Source: an uncultured Draconibacterium sp.
GTDB lineage: Bacteria; Bacteroidota; Bacteroidia; Bacteroidales; Prolixibacteraceae
Reading direction: 5' to 3'
Assembly (NCBI RefSeq): GCF_963677155.1
Contig: NZ_OY781884.1
Location: forward strand, 4,088,501-4,152,500
DNA length: 64,000 bases
Shown: positions 18,777 to 27,040 of the stretch, piece by piece
Position numbering within the stretch: position 1 is the first letter of the stretch
Layout: each line of letters starts with the position of its first letter
Position numbers and translations under genes: made by a program
Notes under the pieces: generated by a model
Seen by the model: only the letters and a program-made list of their open reading frames with translations
The model's database searches: none
Told to the model about the DNA's origin: nothing

Positions 18777-20456
18777 ATGGAATTATTAGATTGGATTGTA
18801 ATTGGCCTGTTTGGTGTTGCACTTATCGGTGTTATCGTTTGGGTTTTAAGTCAGAAAGATGAAACTTCAGGTGACTATTTTCTGGCCGGACGAGATGCTT
18901 CATGGCTTGCTATTGGAGCCTCTATTTTTGCTTCAAATATCGGATCTGAACACCTTATTGGATTAGCCGGTGCCGGTGCCTCAAGTGGTATGGCAATGGC
19001 ACACTGGGAAATTCAGGGATGGATGATTCTTATTCTTGGTTGGGTGTTTGTTCCGTTTTACTCGCGAAGTATGGTGCTTACCATGCCCGAGTTTTTGGAG
19101 CGCCGCTATAACCCCGAGTCAAGAACTGTACTATCGCTTATTTCTTTAGTGAGTTATGTGCTTACAAAAGTTGCTGTAACAGTTTATGCTGGTGGATTGG
19201 TATTCCAGCAGGTTTTTGGTATCGAAACGATGTGGGGAATTGATTTCTTCTGGATTTCTGCCATTGGTCTGGTGCTGTTAACCGCTGTTTATACCATTTT
19301 CGGAGGAATGAAATCGGTGTTATACACCTCGGTACTTCAAACGCCGATTCTGCTTGGTGGCTCGCTGGTAATTGTGGTACTTGGTTTAAAAGCTGTTGGT
19401 GGCTGGGATCAGGTACTCGAAATAGCAGGTGCTACTAAAGTGAATGAATATGGCGACAGTATGATCAACCTGATAAGGGATAACCGCGATGCCGATTTCC
19501 CGTGGCTGGGTGCTTTAATCGGCTCCAGTATCATTGGGTTCTGGTATTGGTGTACCGACCAGTTTATTGTACAAAGGGTGCTTTCGGGTAAAAACGAAAC
19601 TCATGCCCGTAGAGGTACAATTTTTGGCGCTTACCTGAAATTATTACCGGTATTTCTTTTCCTTATTCCTGGTATGATTGCTTATGCAATGAGTGCCAAA
19701 GGAAACGTAATGCTGAACGGCGAATTATATGTATTGCCAAGTGCCGATGCTGCTTTCCCATCGTTGGTGGCGCAGTTGCTGCCTGCCGGTATTAAAGGTT
19801 TGGTGGTATGTGGTATTCTTGCTGCTTTGATGAGTTCGCTGGCTTCGCTGTTTAACTCTTCTGCAATGTTGTTTACTATCGACTTCTACAAACGATTTAA
19901 ACCGGAAACTCCGGAGAAAAAGCTGGTGAAAATCGGTCAGGTTGCAACTGTTGTAATCGTAATTCTGGGTATTCTTTGGATTCCGATTATGAGAAGTATT
20001 GGCGATGTGCTATACGAATACTTACAAGACGTACAATCCGTTCTGGCTCCTGGTATTGCTGCAGCATTCCTACTTGGTATTACTTGGAAACGTGCTTCTG
20101 CCAAAGGTGGATTCTGGGGACTGATGGCCGGTTTTATTATTGGTATTACCCGTTTGGGGGCTAAAGTATATTACGAGAATGTTCAGGGGGCAGCCGACAA
20201 CTTGTTTAAAAGTCTGTTTTTCGATATGAACTGGTTGTTCTTCTGTGGTTGGATGTTCCTTGTATGTTTGGTAGTAGTTGTTGTTGTGAGTATGCTTACT
20301 GAAGCACCGAGCAAAGAAAAAATTCAGGGCTTGGTATTTGGAACGAATACTCCAGAGCAAAAAGCAGCTACCCGCGCCAGCTGGAATGGTTGGGATGTTT
20401 TCCATACTGTTGTGATTCTTGGATTAACAGTAGCCTTTTACATCTACTTCTGGTAG
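18777..20456 (+). CDS. Sodium:solute symporter (SSS family), probable arabinose transporter
   Basis: 559 residues with about 14 hydrophobic helices. SSS features are visible: DYFLAGRDASWLAIGASIFASNIGSEH near the N-terminus and the FGGMKSVLYT and YWCTDQFIVQRVL motifs in the middle, close to SGLT-like sugar transporters. The family couples inward sodium to sugar or other solute uptake across the inner membrane. Its place between araA and araD points to arabinose as substrate, as for the SSS transporter in the arabinose operon of B. thetaiotaomicron. The araD gene starts 18 bases after its stop. Confidence 0.92.
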   Translation: MELLDWIVIGLFGVALIGVIVWVLSQKDETSGDYFLAGRDASWLAIGASIFASNIGSEHLIGLAGAGASSGMAMAHWEIQGWMILILGWVFVPFYSRSMVLTMPEFLERRYNPESRTVLSLISLVSYVLTKVAVTVYAGGLVFQQVFGIETMWGIDFFWISAIGLVLLTAVYTIFGGMKSVLYTSVLQTPILLGGSLVIVVLGLKAVGGWDQVLEIAGATKVNEYGDSMINLIRDNRDADFPWLGALIGSSIIGFWYWCTDQFIVQRVLSGKNETHARRGTIFGAYLKLLPVFLFLIPGMIAYAMSAKGNVMLNGELYVLPSADAAFPSLVAQLLPAGIKGLVVCGILAALMSSLASLFNSSAMLFTIDFYKRFKPETPEKKLVKIGQVATVVIVILGILWIPIMRSIGDVLYEYLQDVQSVLAPGIAAAFLLGITWKRASAKGGFWGLMAGFIIGITRLGAKVYYENVQGAADNLFKSLFFDMNWLFFCGWMFLVCLVVVVVVSMLTEAPSKEKIQGLVFGTNTPEQKAATRASWNGWDVFHTVVILGLTVAFYIYFW

Positions 20457-20474
20457 AATAAAAAAGAATAAATT

Positions 20475-21158
20475 ATGCTTGAACAGTTAAAAGAAGAAGT
20501 TTTTAAAGCGAATCTGGAACTGGTAGAACTCGACCTGGTAATTTTTACCTGGGGAAATGTGAGTGCTATTGATCGCGAAAAAGGTTTGGTGGTAATTAAG
20601 CCAAGCGGTGTTTCGTATGAAGATATGAAAGCCAGCGATATGGTAGTGGTTGACATGGAAGGAAATGTGGTAGAAGGTAATCTGAAGCCATCGAGCGACA
20701 CCGCAACTCATCTGGTGCTTTACAAAGCTTTTGAAGGAATATCGGGAGTTGTACACACGCACTCGGCATGGGCAACCAGCTGGGCACAGGCCGGAAGAAG
20801 CATTCCTGCTTTGGGTACAACACACGCCGATTATTTTTACGGTGCAATTCCATGTACACGTAAACTTACCGAGGAGGAAGTAACTACGGCATACGAGGTG
20901 GAAACCGGAAACGTAATTGTGGAAACTTTCGAGGGGCTCGATCCGGTTGCAATTCCGGGAGTTCTGGTAAATAACCACGGTCCGTTTTCGTGGGGAACAA
21001 GTGCCCACAATGCCGTCCATAACGCAAAAGTTATGGAAGAAGTGGCAAAAATGGCACACACTGCGTTGCAGTTGACTCCGGGAGCTGAGATCGATCAATT
21101 TTTATTAGATAAACATTACCTGCGTAAGCACGGTAAAAATGCATACTACGGACAATAA
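20475..21158 (+). CDS. araD: L-ribulose-5-phosphate 4-epimerase
   Basis: 227 residues, typical for AraD and class II aldolase-fold epimerases. Converts L-ribulose 5-phosphate to D-xylulose 5-phosphate. Visible motifs are [21 protein letters not shown] near the N-terminus, SSDTATH (Asp75), the zinc-binding [10 protein letters not shown] (His94 and His96) and [12 protein letters not shown] (third zinc His). It lies between the symporter and araB. The stop codon sits inside a perfect palindrome (21150-21164), and a second hairpin follows before araB. Confidence 0.96.
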   Translation: MLEQLKEEVFKANLELVELDLVIFTWGNVSAIDREKGLVVIKPSGVSYEDMKASDMVVVDMEGNVVEGNLKPSSDTATHLVLYKAFEGISGVVHTHSAWATSWAQAGRSIPALGTTHADYFYGAIPCTRKLTEEEVTTAYEVETGNVIVETFEGLDPVAIPGVLVNNHGPFSWGTSAHNAVHNAKVMEEVAKMAHTALQLTPGAEIDQFLLDKHYLRKHGKNAYYGQ

Positions 21159-21217
21159 TTGTCCATCAGTTAAAAAAATCAAGGACAAAAAGTTGGTGGA
21201 GAAGTGAGTTCTCCACC
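21150..21217 (+). promoter_or_regulatory. Stacked RNA hairpins between araD and araB
   Basis: GGACAAT-A-ATTGTCC (21150-21164) is a perfect dyad over the araD stop codon. A further GGACAA at 21183-21188 could pair instead with TTGTCC at 21159-21164, giving two exclusive folds. Next comes a perfect 9-bp hairpin, GGTGGAGAA/TTCTCCACC (21195-21217, loop GTGAG), followed by the T-rich stretch GGCTTTTGCTCCTTTTT. The set could be an attenuator, a processing site or a leaky terminator that sets araB level apart from araD. Confidence 0.5.
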
Positions 21218-21245
21218 GGCTTTTGCTCCTTTTTAAACAAAAAAA

Positions 21246-22913
21246 ATGGCAAAATATACAATTGGACTGGATTATGGTTCTGATTCGGTTCGTTCATTAA
21301 TCGTAAATGTAGAGACCGGCGAAGAGGTAGCAAGCGTTGTGTTTGAATACCCACGTTGGAAAAAAGGAGAATATTGCGATGCGCCAAACAACCAGTTTCG
21401 TCAGCATCCGAAAGATTATCTGGAAGGTTTGGAATACACCATCGTTGAGGCACTGAAACAAGCTCCTGAAGGTGTAGCCGAAAATGTTGTGGGTATTTCT
21501 GTTGATACGACCGGATCGACTCCGGTAGCAGTTGACGAAAAAGGTACTCCACTGGCATTAACTCCGGGTTTTGAAGAAAATCCAAATGCGATGTTCGTAC
21601 TTTGGAAAGACCATACTGCGGTGAAAGAAGCTGCAGAAATTAACAAATTAGCTAAAAAATCGGATATCGATTTCACCAAATACGAAGGTGGAATTTATTC
21701 GTCAGAGTGGTTTTGGGCCAAGTTATTGCATGTAACGCGCGAAGATGCAGGTGTTTACCGTGCAGCTTACTCGTGGGTAGAGCATTGCGACTGGATTCCG
21801 GCAGTTCTTACCGGAGATACAAATCCAAAAACATTAAAAAGAAGCCGTTGTGCAGCGGGTCATAAAGCTATGTGGCACGAAGCTTTTGGTGGTTTGCCAT
21901 CAGAAGAATTCCTGACTCAGCTTGATCCGATGTTGAGCGGTTTGAAAGACCGTTTGTTTAAAGAAACATTTACCTGCGATGTGTCGGCAGGAACATTGAG
22001 CGAAGAGTGGGCGAAAAAATTAGGCCTTTCAACCAATGTGGTAATTGGGGTAGGAGCTTTTGATGCTCACCTTGGTGCTGTTGGTGCTCAAATCGAGCCT
22101 TATCACTTGTCTAAAGTAATGGGTACATCAACCTGCGATATGTTGATTGCGCCGCTTGAAGAAGTGGGTGATAAGCTGGTAAACGGTATTTGTGGTCAGG
22201 TTGACGGATCTATCGTTCCAGGAATGTTAGGGTTGGAAGCCGGTCAGTCGGCATTTGGCGATATTTATGCCTGGTTCCGTCGTTTACTGGAATGGCCAAT
22301 GCAAAATATTCTGGCCGATTCTGATTTGATTGATGAGGCTACCAAGAAAAAACTGATCGATGAAACTTCAGGAAAGATCATCGCGAAATTAAGTCAGGAA
22401 GCTGAAAAAATTCCAATTGCTGAAAGTGGAATTGTTGCTCTCGACTGGATGAACGGTCGTCGTACTCCGGATGCCAACCAGGCATTAAAAGGAGCGATTA
22501 TTGGTTTGAATCTGGGATCGGATGCACCACGTATTTTCCGTGCCTTGGTTGAAGCTACTGCTTTTGGTTCAAAAGCTATTAACGACCGCTTTATTTCTGA
22601 AGGAATTCGCATAGATGGTGTAATTGCATTGGGTGGCGTAGCTAAAAAATCGAAACTGGTAATGCAAATTGTTGCCGATGTGCTGGATATGCCAATTAAA
22701 GTGGCTCGTTCGGAACAGGCTTGTGCACTGGGTACTGCGATGGCAGCAGCAGTTGCAGCCGGTGTATACGAAAACCTTGGTGAAGCACAGGCAAAAATGG
22801 GTGGCGGATTTGAAATGGAATACCATCCAATTCCTGAAAATGTAGAGAAATACAAAGAACTTTATGAGAAATACAATAAACTGGGTAAGTTTATTGAATT
22901 TGATTTGAATTAA
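21246..22913 (+). CDS. araB: Ribulokinase (FGGY-family carbohydrate kinase)
   Basis: 555 residues. Phosphorylates L-ribulose to L-ribulose 5-phosphate with ATP. The N-terminal ATPase fold opens TIGLDYGSDSVRSLIVNVETG; VGISVDTTGSTPVAVDEKG, ALDWMNGRRTPDANQ, GSKAINDRF and the C-terminal GGVAKKSKLVMQIVADVL with QACALGTAMAAAVAAGVY are the FGGY and AraB signatures. It lies 87 bases after araD, a gap holding hairpins, and 24 bases before the aldose epimerase gene. With araA and araD it completes the route from arabinose to xylulose 5-phosphate. Confidence 0.97.
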   Translation: MAKYTIGLDYGSDSVRSLIVNVETGEEVASVVFEYPRWKKGEYCDAPNNQFRQHPKDYLEGLEYTIVEALKQAPEGVAENVVGISVDTTGSTPVAVDEKGTPLALTPGFEENPNAMFVLWKDHTAVKEAAEINKLAKKSDIDFTKYEGGIYSSEWFWAKLLHVTREDAGVYRAAYSWVEHCDWIPAVLTGDTNPKTLKRSRCAAGHKAMWHEAFGGLPSEEFLTQLDPMLSGLKDRLFKETFTCDVSAGTLSEEWAKKLGLSTNVVIGVGAFDAHLGAVGAQIEPYHLSKVMGTSTCDMLIAPLEEVGDKLVNGICGQVDGSIVPGMLGLEAGQSAFGDIYAWFRRLLEWPMQNILADSDLIDEATKKKLIDETSGKIIAKLSQEAEKIPIAESGIVALDWMNGRRTPDANQALKGAIIGLNLGSDAPRIFRALVEATAFGSKAINDRFISEGIRIDGVIALGGVAKKSKLVMQIVADVLDMPIKVARSEQACALGTAMAAAVAAGVYENLGEAQAKMGGGFEMEYHPIPENVEKYKELYEKYNKLGKFIEFDLN

Positions 22914-22937
22914 TAACCAAATAAATAAATAAAACCA

Positions 22938-24059
22938 ATGAAGTACTTAGGAATTATAGCTTTGATTATAATGGTTTTTGGCTGTGCGCAGGAAGAAGCC
23001 ACAGTGGGTATCTCAAGCGAAGATTTTGCTTTTGATTACAATGGAAAAGCCATTGAACTTTATACCTTAAAAAACGATAATGGCCTTGTTTGTCAGTTAA
23101 CCAATTTTGGTGCAAGGGTGGTGAGTTTGTATACTCCCGACAAAAATGGCAAGTTAGCTGATGTAATTGTCGGTTACGGTTCGGGTAAAGATTATGTAGA
23201 AAAGCCGGCGAATTTTTACGGAGCGGTGATCGGTCGTTACGGTAATCGTATTGGCGGTGCTAAATTTTCGATTGACAGTGTTGAATACCAGTTACAGAAA
23301 AACGATGGTGCGAATCATTTGCATGGTGGAACTAATGGCTTTCACCGCCAGGTTTGGGATGCAGAACAGATAAGCGATTCGGAAGTGGATTTTAGCTTGG
23401 TTTCGCCTGATATGGAAACTGGTTATCCGGGAACTGTAACAGTAAAAGTGAAATACCAGTTAACAGCTGCAAACGAGCTGAAAATTGAATATTTTGCCAC
23501 TACTGATAAAAAAACGATACTAAATCTTACCAACCACTCGTATTTCAATTTAAAAGATGGTGGAAGAACTCCGATCATCGATCATTTGTTGTATCTGAAT
23601 GCCGATTATTATACACCTGTTGATGGTGGCTTAATCCCAACAGGAGAGTTGGTAGCAGTTGCCGGAACACCATTCGATTTTACTACACTAAGAGTCATTG
23701 GCGACAGCATAAAAGTTGATAATGCACAGTTAAAACTTGGAGGTGGATACGACCACAACTGGGTATTAAATACAAATGACGATGTAAGCGCTTTGGCTGC
23801 AAAAGTTGTTGAGCCAGTGTCGGGTAGAGTAATGGAAGTATACACCAACGAGCCGGGTATTCAGTTTTACAGCGGTAACTTCATCAATGGGCGAATTGCA
23901 GGGAAAGAAGATATTAAATATGGTTTTAGAAGTGCATTATGTCTGGAAACACAACACTTCCCTGATAGTCCTAATAAACCTGAATTTCCAAGTGTTATTG
24001 TAAATCCGGGTGATAAGTACTATTCAGTTTGTATCTACAAATTTGGTGTTGAAAAATAG
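22938..24059 (+). CDS. Aldose 1-epimerase (mutarotase), lipoprotein
   Basis: 373 residues with a lipoprotein signal ending MVFGC (Cys16), so it probably acts in the periplasm. The galactose-mutarotase fold is clear: QLTNFGARVVSLYTPDKNG, YGNRIGGAKF, NHLHGGTNGFHRQVWD, the catalytic His in LTNHSYFNL and the catalytic Glu in LCLETQHFPDSPNKPEF. It interconverts alpha and beta anomers of aldoses. As the last gene of the arabinose operon it likely speeds conversion of incoming arabinose to the form used by the transporter or AraA, as proposed for operon-linked mutarotases. A strong terminator follows. Confidence 0.94.
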   Translation: MKYLGIIALIIMVFGCAQEEATVGISSEDFAFDYNGKAIELYTLKNDNGLVCQLTNFGARVVSLYTPDKNGKLADVIVGYGSGKDYVEKPANFYGAVIGRYGNRIGGAKFSIDSVEYQLQKNDGANHLHGGTNGFHRQVWDAEQISDSEVDFSLVSPDMETGYPGTVTVKVKYQLTAANELKIEYFATTDKKTILNLTNHSYFNLKDGGRTPIIDHLLYLNADYYTPVDGGLIPTGELVAVAGTPFDFTTLRVIGDSIKVDNAQLKLGGGYDHNWVLNTNDDVSALAAKVVEPVSGRVMEVYTNEPGIQFYSGNFINGRIAGKEDIKYGFRSALCLETQHFPDSPNKPEFPSVIVNPGDKYYSVCIYKFGVEK

Positions 24060-24137
24060 GATACGATAGATTTTTTGTTTTAAGTTAATTAATAGTTAGT
24101 AAGGTTCTGATTTGTTTAGCAGGCAGGAAGAACCTAA

Positions 24138-24170
24138 AAAAAGGAGGTTGAAATCAACCTCCTTTTTGTT
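24138..24170. terminator. Bidirectional terminator between convergent genes
   Basis: AAAAAGGAGGTTGA (24138-24151) pairs perfectly with TCAACCTCCTTTTT (24154-24167). It has A runs on one side and T runs on the other, so it can end the arabinose operon from the left and the small minus-strand gene from the right. Confidence 0.9.
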
Positions 24171-24171
24171 T

Positions 24172-24555
24172 TTACTTCACTCGTTTTAATGTTATTCCAT
24201 CCGGTCCACCTGGGCCACCAGGCCCCTGAGGGCCGCCTTCCGGCATTTTTATCTTTAATTTAATTACTTCACCGTCCAGTTTTCCGGTGTGTTTAATGGT
24301 GCTGTCCATCATCTCAGTTTCAAATGAGAAGGAGTTGCCATCGACTTTTCCATTACTAATCTCCTGGTCACCCATTGGAGTAGAAACGGTTCCGGTAAGT
24401 TTGTCACCGTTCACTTTAAAATTGAAAGTAATCACCATGTCGCCACCTGGCCCCATTGTTGCTTCCCATTTTCCGGTAATACCTTCGCTTGCTGATGCAC
24501 TGATGCCCAACAAAAAGGTAAATAGCAATACTGAAGAAAATAAAATCTTTTTCAT
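24172..24555 (-). CDS. Small secreted protein with a Gly/Pro-rich (collagen-like) tail, function unknown
   Basis: The frame extends to 24639, but the ATG at 24555 begins a standard signal peptide (MKKILFSSVLLFTFLL..ASA), so I use it; 127 residues. The mature part is an all-beta, lipocalin-like unit (GITGKWEATMGPGG, FKVNGDKLTGTVSTPMGD, GNSFSFETEM) of a kind seen in small exported bacterial proteins. A run GGPQGPGGPGGPDG precedes the basic end LKRVK. No enzyme motif is visible. It is transcribed alone, converging on the arabinose operon with the terminator just after its stop. Confidence 0.72.
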   Translation of the reverse strand: MKKILFSSVLLFTFLLGISASASEGITGKWEATMGPGGDMVITFNFKVNGDKLTGTVSTPMGDQEISNGKVDGNSFSFETEMMDSTIKHTGKLDGEVIKLKIKMPEGGPQGPGGPGGPDGITLKRVK

Positions 24556-24990
24556 CGTTCTTAAATTTAAGTTATTAATATGTAGGTAGTTGGTGTTGTT
24601 AACTTTTAAAATACCCCACATATTTACTATGGTCAACAAGTTATTAATTAATCCGCTATTGAGAGAATATAATAGAAGAATCTGGTATTTTTATCGATAG
24701 AAAAGGTGTTTTTATAGAAGCTGATAAAATCAGAATTAACACTTTTTCTATTCATTGATTGATTATTGCCTGAATTTCATCCATATAATGTTTAGTTTGT
24801 AAATTAAAGAAATATTAAATGCTTTACGAAAATGAGTAGCCAGCATCTATTGTATATATGATTAAATCTTATATTGCGTATTTCCCGTTAGAGAGATTTT
24901 AATTTTATATATTGCTTTAGACTAAACTTTTTTTTGTCCCTCCAGCATTAATTATTGGGAAAAGTAATATTTGATACTAATAAATGTTAG
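24556..24990. other. Gene-free region upstream of the ECF sigma gene
   Basis: This 435-base A+T-rich gap lies between the divergent small secreted protein and the sigma-factor gene, so it should hold promoters for both. A TTAGTTTG (24792-24799) resembles a -7 box. A T-run followed by GTCCCTCC (24928-24943) has a partial match upstream of fecR. No further gene or stable hairpin is evident to me. Confidence 0.4.
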
Positions 24991-25602
24991 ATGGACGATA
25001 AGCAAGATGTAAAAATATGGAAAGATTTTAAGGCCGGGCAACATTCTGCTTTTACCCTTATTTACAATCAGTATATTGATTTACTTTATGCTTATGGAAC
25101 GAAAATTCATAGCGATGAAAATGTCGTAAAAGATTGTATCCAAGAGGTTTTTATTAAACTTTTTGAACGAAGGCATCAAATTCGTAATCTTGATTCCATT
25201 AAATTTTACTTATTAAAATCACTCAAGAATTCCATCATCGATTTTTTACATCTTAATAAAAAAAGGGCAGTAGTTTCGGAGAATACTGAGTTTGAAATTG
25301 AATATTCGGCAGAAAAGTACTGGATTGACAATGAGGCAGTAGACTCTCAGAGGAAAATAATTGAAGATGCCCTGAACAAGCTTACCAGTAAACAAAAGGA
25401 GATAATTTATTTAAGGTATAATCAAGGTTTAAGTTTTGCTCAAATTGCCGAAATTTTGGGTATTAATGCCGAGTCGGCAAAAAAACAAACCTATCGTACT
25501 TTGGGCAAACTCAGAGAGCTCCTTGATATGGATAGCTCTTCTCAATCAGACAAAGATTTTCTTTTCTTGTATTGGCTCTCGCTTGTTGATGTTACTTCTT
25601 AA
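24991..25602 (+). CDS. ECF-type RNA polymerase sigma factor (FecI-like)
   Basis: 203 residues. Region 2 is near 20-90 (FTLIYNQYIDLLYAYG, VVKDCIQEVFIKLFERR) and region 4 near 130-180 (LTSKQKEIIYLRYNQGLSFAQIAEILGI, ESAKKQTYRTLGKLREL). In Bacteroidetes such sigma factors pair with a FecR anti-sigma factor and an STN-domain SusC to sense substrate at the outer membrane. All three follow here in order. It probably drives transcription of the SusC/SusD genes downstream. Confidence 0.93.
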   Translation: MDDKQDVKIWKDFKAGQHSAFTLIYNQYIDLLYAYGTKIHSDENVVKDCIQEVFIKLFERRHQIRNLDSIKFYLLKSLKNSIIDFLHLNKKRAVVSENTEFEIEYSAEKYWIDNEAVDSQRKIIEDALNKLTSKQKEIIYLRYNQGLSFAQIAEILGINAESAKKQTYRTLGKLRELLDMDSSSQSDKDFLFLYWLSLVDVTS

Positions 25603-25732
25603 ATTTCCGCAAAAAAGTAAATGGTTTTTCCTGTTTAGGAATTGATAAAATCACAGCAGTTGAAAGTTCTAAATATTACTAAAATGGCACTATTGGTGTC
25701 AAATTGTAATATTTTTTTGAAAATAGCTGTGA

Positions 25733-25772
25733 TTTTGTGTCCCCCTTTTGTCTTTTTTGAAGTCTTATTAGA
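25733..25772 (+). promoter_or_regulatory. Candidate promoter for the fecR-SusC-SusD operon
   Basis: The stretch from TTTTGTGTCCCCC through CTTTTTTGAAGTCTTATTAG ends 15 bases before the fecR start. Similar pyrimidine-rich stretches ending in a GTCTTATTA-like box are, as I recall, common before anti-sigma genes in Bacteroidetes. The TTTTGTCCC part is close to a stretch before the sigma gene. Assignment to this sigma factor is inference. Confidence 0.3.
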
Positions 25773-25786
25773 AAATAGGGAAAATC

Positions 25787-26977
25787 ATGATTATTGAGAA
25801 AGAGTATTTGAGGTTTCTGGAAGATCCGAAATTTATTGAATGGATTTATTATCCAACGTCAGAATTAGACGAATACTGGAAAAATTATCAGGAAACAAAT
25901 ATTGAACAGCAGGCAGCGCTTCGCAAATCAGTTGAATTGTGTAAGATACTTTGTTCGAATGATAAAACTTTATCGTCAAAAGAAAAACATGAGATTCTTG
26001 TAAATGTATTGAACAGGTACAATCGAAATACGAAAAAGATTTCGTTAATGTCGTTTAAAAGTATTGCAAAGTATGCTGCTGTGGCACTTGTGTTTTTCTC
26101 GTTAGGGTACTTTTTCTTTTACAAGACCAATTTGGCTCGCGAACAAATACTGGCTGAAAGTGAGTATGTACCCGAAAACAATTCTGACGCTCGTCTTATA
26201 TTGTCGGATGGGAAAAATATAAAAATTGAAAGTAAAGAATCGGCAGTAAATTATTTTGCCGACAAGATTGTTGTTGACGATGACACAATTCAGGAACTAA
26301 ATAATCTTCAAGGCACTGATAATTCATTAAACCAGATTATTATCCCTTATGGAAAAACATCGTATCTGACTTTGGCTGACGGATCGGAAATCTGGTTAAA
26401 TTCAGGCAGTCGCTTGTTATTTCCTAATGCATTTAATAGTGATAGAAGAGAAATATTTCTTGAAGGCGAAGCTTATATAAAAGTTAAGCCCGATAAATCG
26501 AAACCATTTATTGTTAATACCAACGAATTGTTTGTTGAGGCATTGGGAACCGAGTTCAACGTGTCGTCATATAGGCAGGATAATATCGTTAAAACAGCAC
26601 TTGCCGAAGGTCGTGTTCGTATTCGGAAAGCAAACGATTTGCCTTTTTCGAAGTCGATTTACCTGGAACCGAATCAGGTTGCCAGTTACAATAAAACTAC
26701 TCAGGAGTCGAATGTGGAGAATGTTGATATTAGCTACTATACAACTTGGAAGGATGGCTATTTTCTTTTTGATGGAGAAGAGCTAAACCGCATAACTAAA
26801 AGGTTGGAAAGATATTACAACATAAAAATAGACTACGAAAACTCGTTAACAGGATTTATTGAAATAGCCGGTAAGCTTGTATTAAGTGACGATTGCCAAA
26901 CCGCAATTGATAATATAGCAGCCACTGCATCGGTAGACATACAAAAAATCAACGAAAATAAATATCTAGTAAAATAA
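25787..26977 (+). CDS. FecR-family anti-sigma factor
   Basis: 396 residues. A cytoplasmic N-terminal part of about 90 residues should bind the sigma factor. One transmembrane helix lies at about 92-112 (AVALVFFSLGYFFFY). The periplasmic FecR domain (LTLADGSEIWLNSGSRLLFP, REIFLEGEAYIKV, VEALGTEFNVSSY) and a C-terminal DUF4974 domain (GELNRITKRLERYYNIKIDYE-like) follow. In FecI/FecR systems the periplasmic part receives the signal from the STN domain of the receptor and frees the sigma factor. The gene lies 184 bases after the sigma gene and 63 bases before the SusC gene. Confidence 0.94.
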   Translation: MIIEKEYLRFLEDPKFIEWIYYPTSELDEYWKNYQETNIEQQAALRKSVELCKILCSNDKTLSSKEKHEILVNVLNRYNRNTKKISLMSFKSIAKYAAVALVFFSLGYFFFYKTNLAREQILAESEYVPENNSDARLILSDGKNIKIESKESAVNYFADKIVVDDDTIQELNNLQGTDNSLNQIIIPYGKTSYLTLADGSEIWLNSGSRLLFPNAFNSDRREIFLEGEAYIKVKPDKSKPFIVNTNELFVEALGTEFNVSSYRQDNIVKTALAEGRVRIRKANDLPFSKSIYLEPNQVASYNKTTQESNVENVDISYYTTWKDGYFLFDGEELNRITKRLERYYNIKIDYENSLTGFIEIAGKLVLSDDCQTAIDNIAATASVDIQKINENKYLVK

Positions 26978-27040
26978 CCTGGTGCTTATTGGCTGGTGTA
27001 CCTAATCAGTTTAAAAGTGTAGCACTAAAAATCAATTTCT

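Noticed and set aside
20487-21098. A 203-codon minus-strand frame within araD
   Set aside because: It lies wholly opposite araD, which is full length with all its motifs. The antisense translation is rich in Cys, His and Phe and has no domain or start context; it is a shadow frame.
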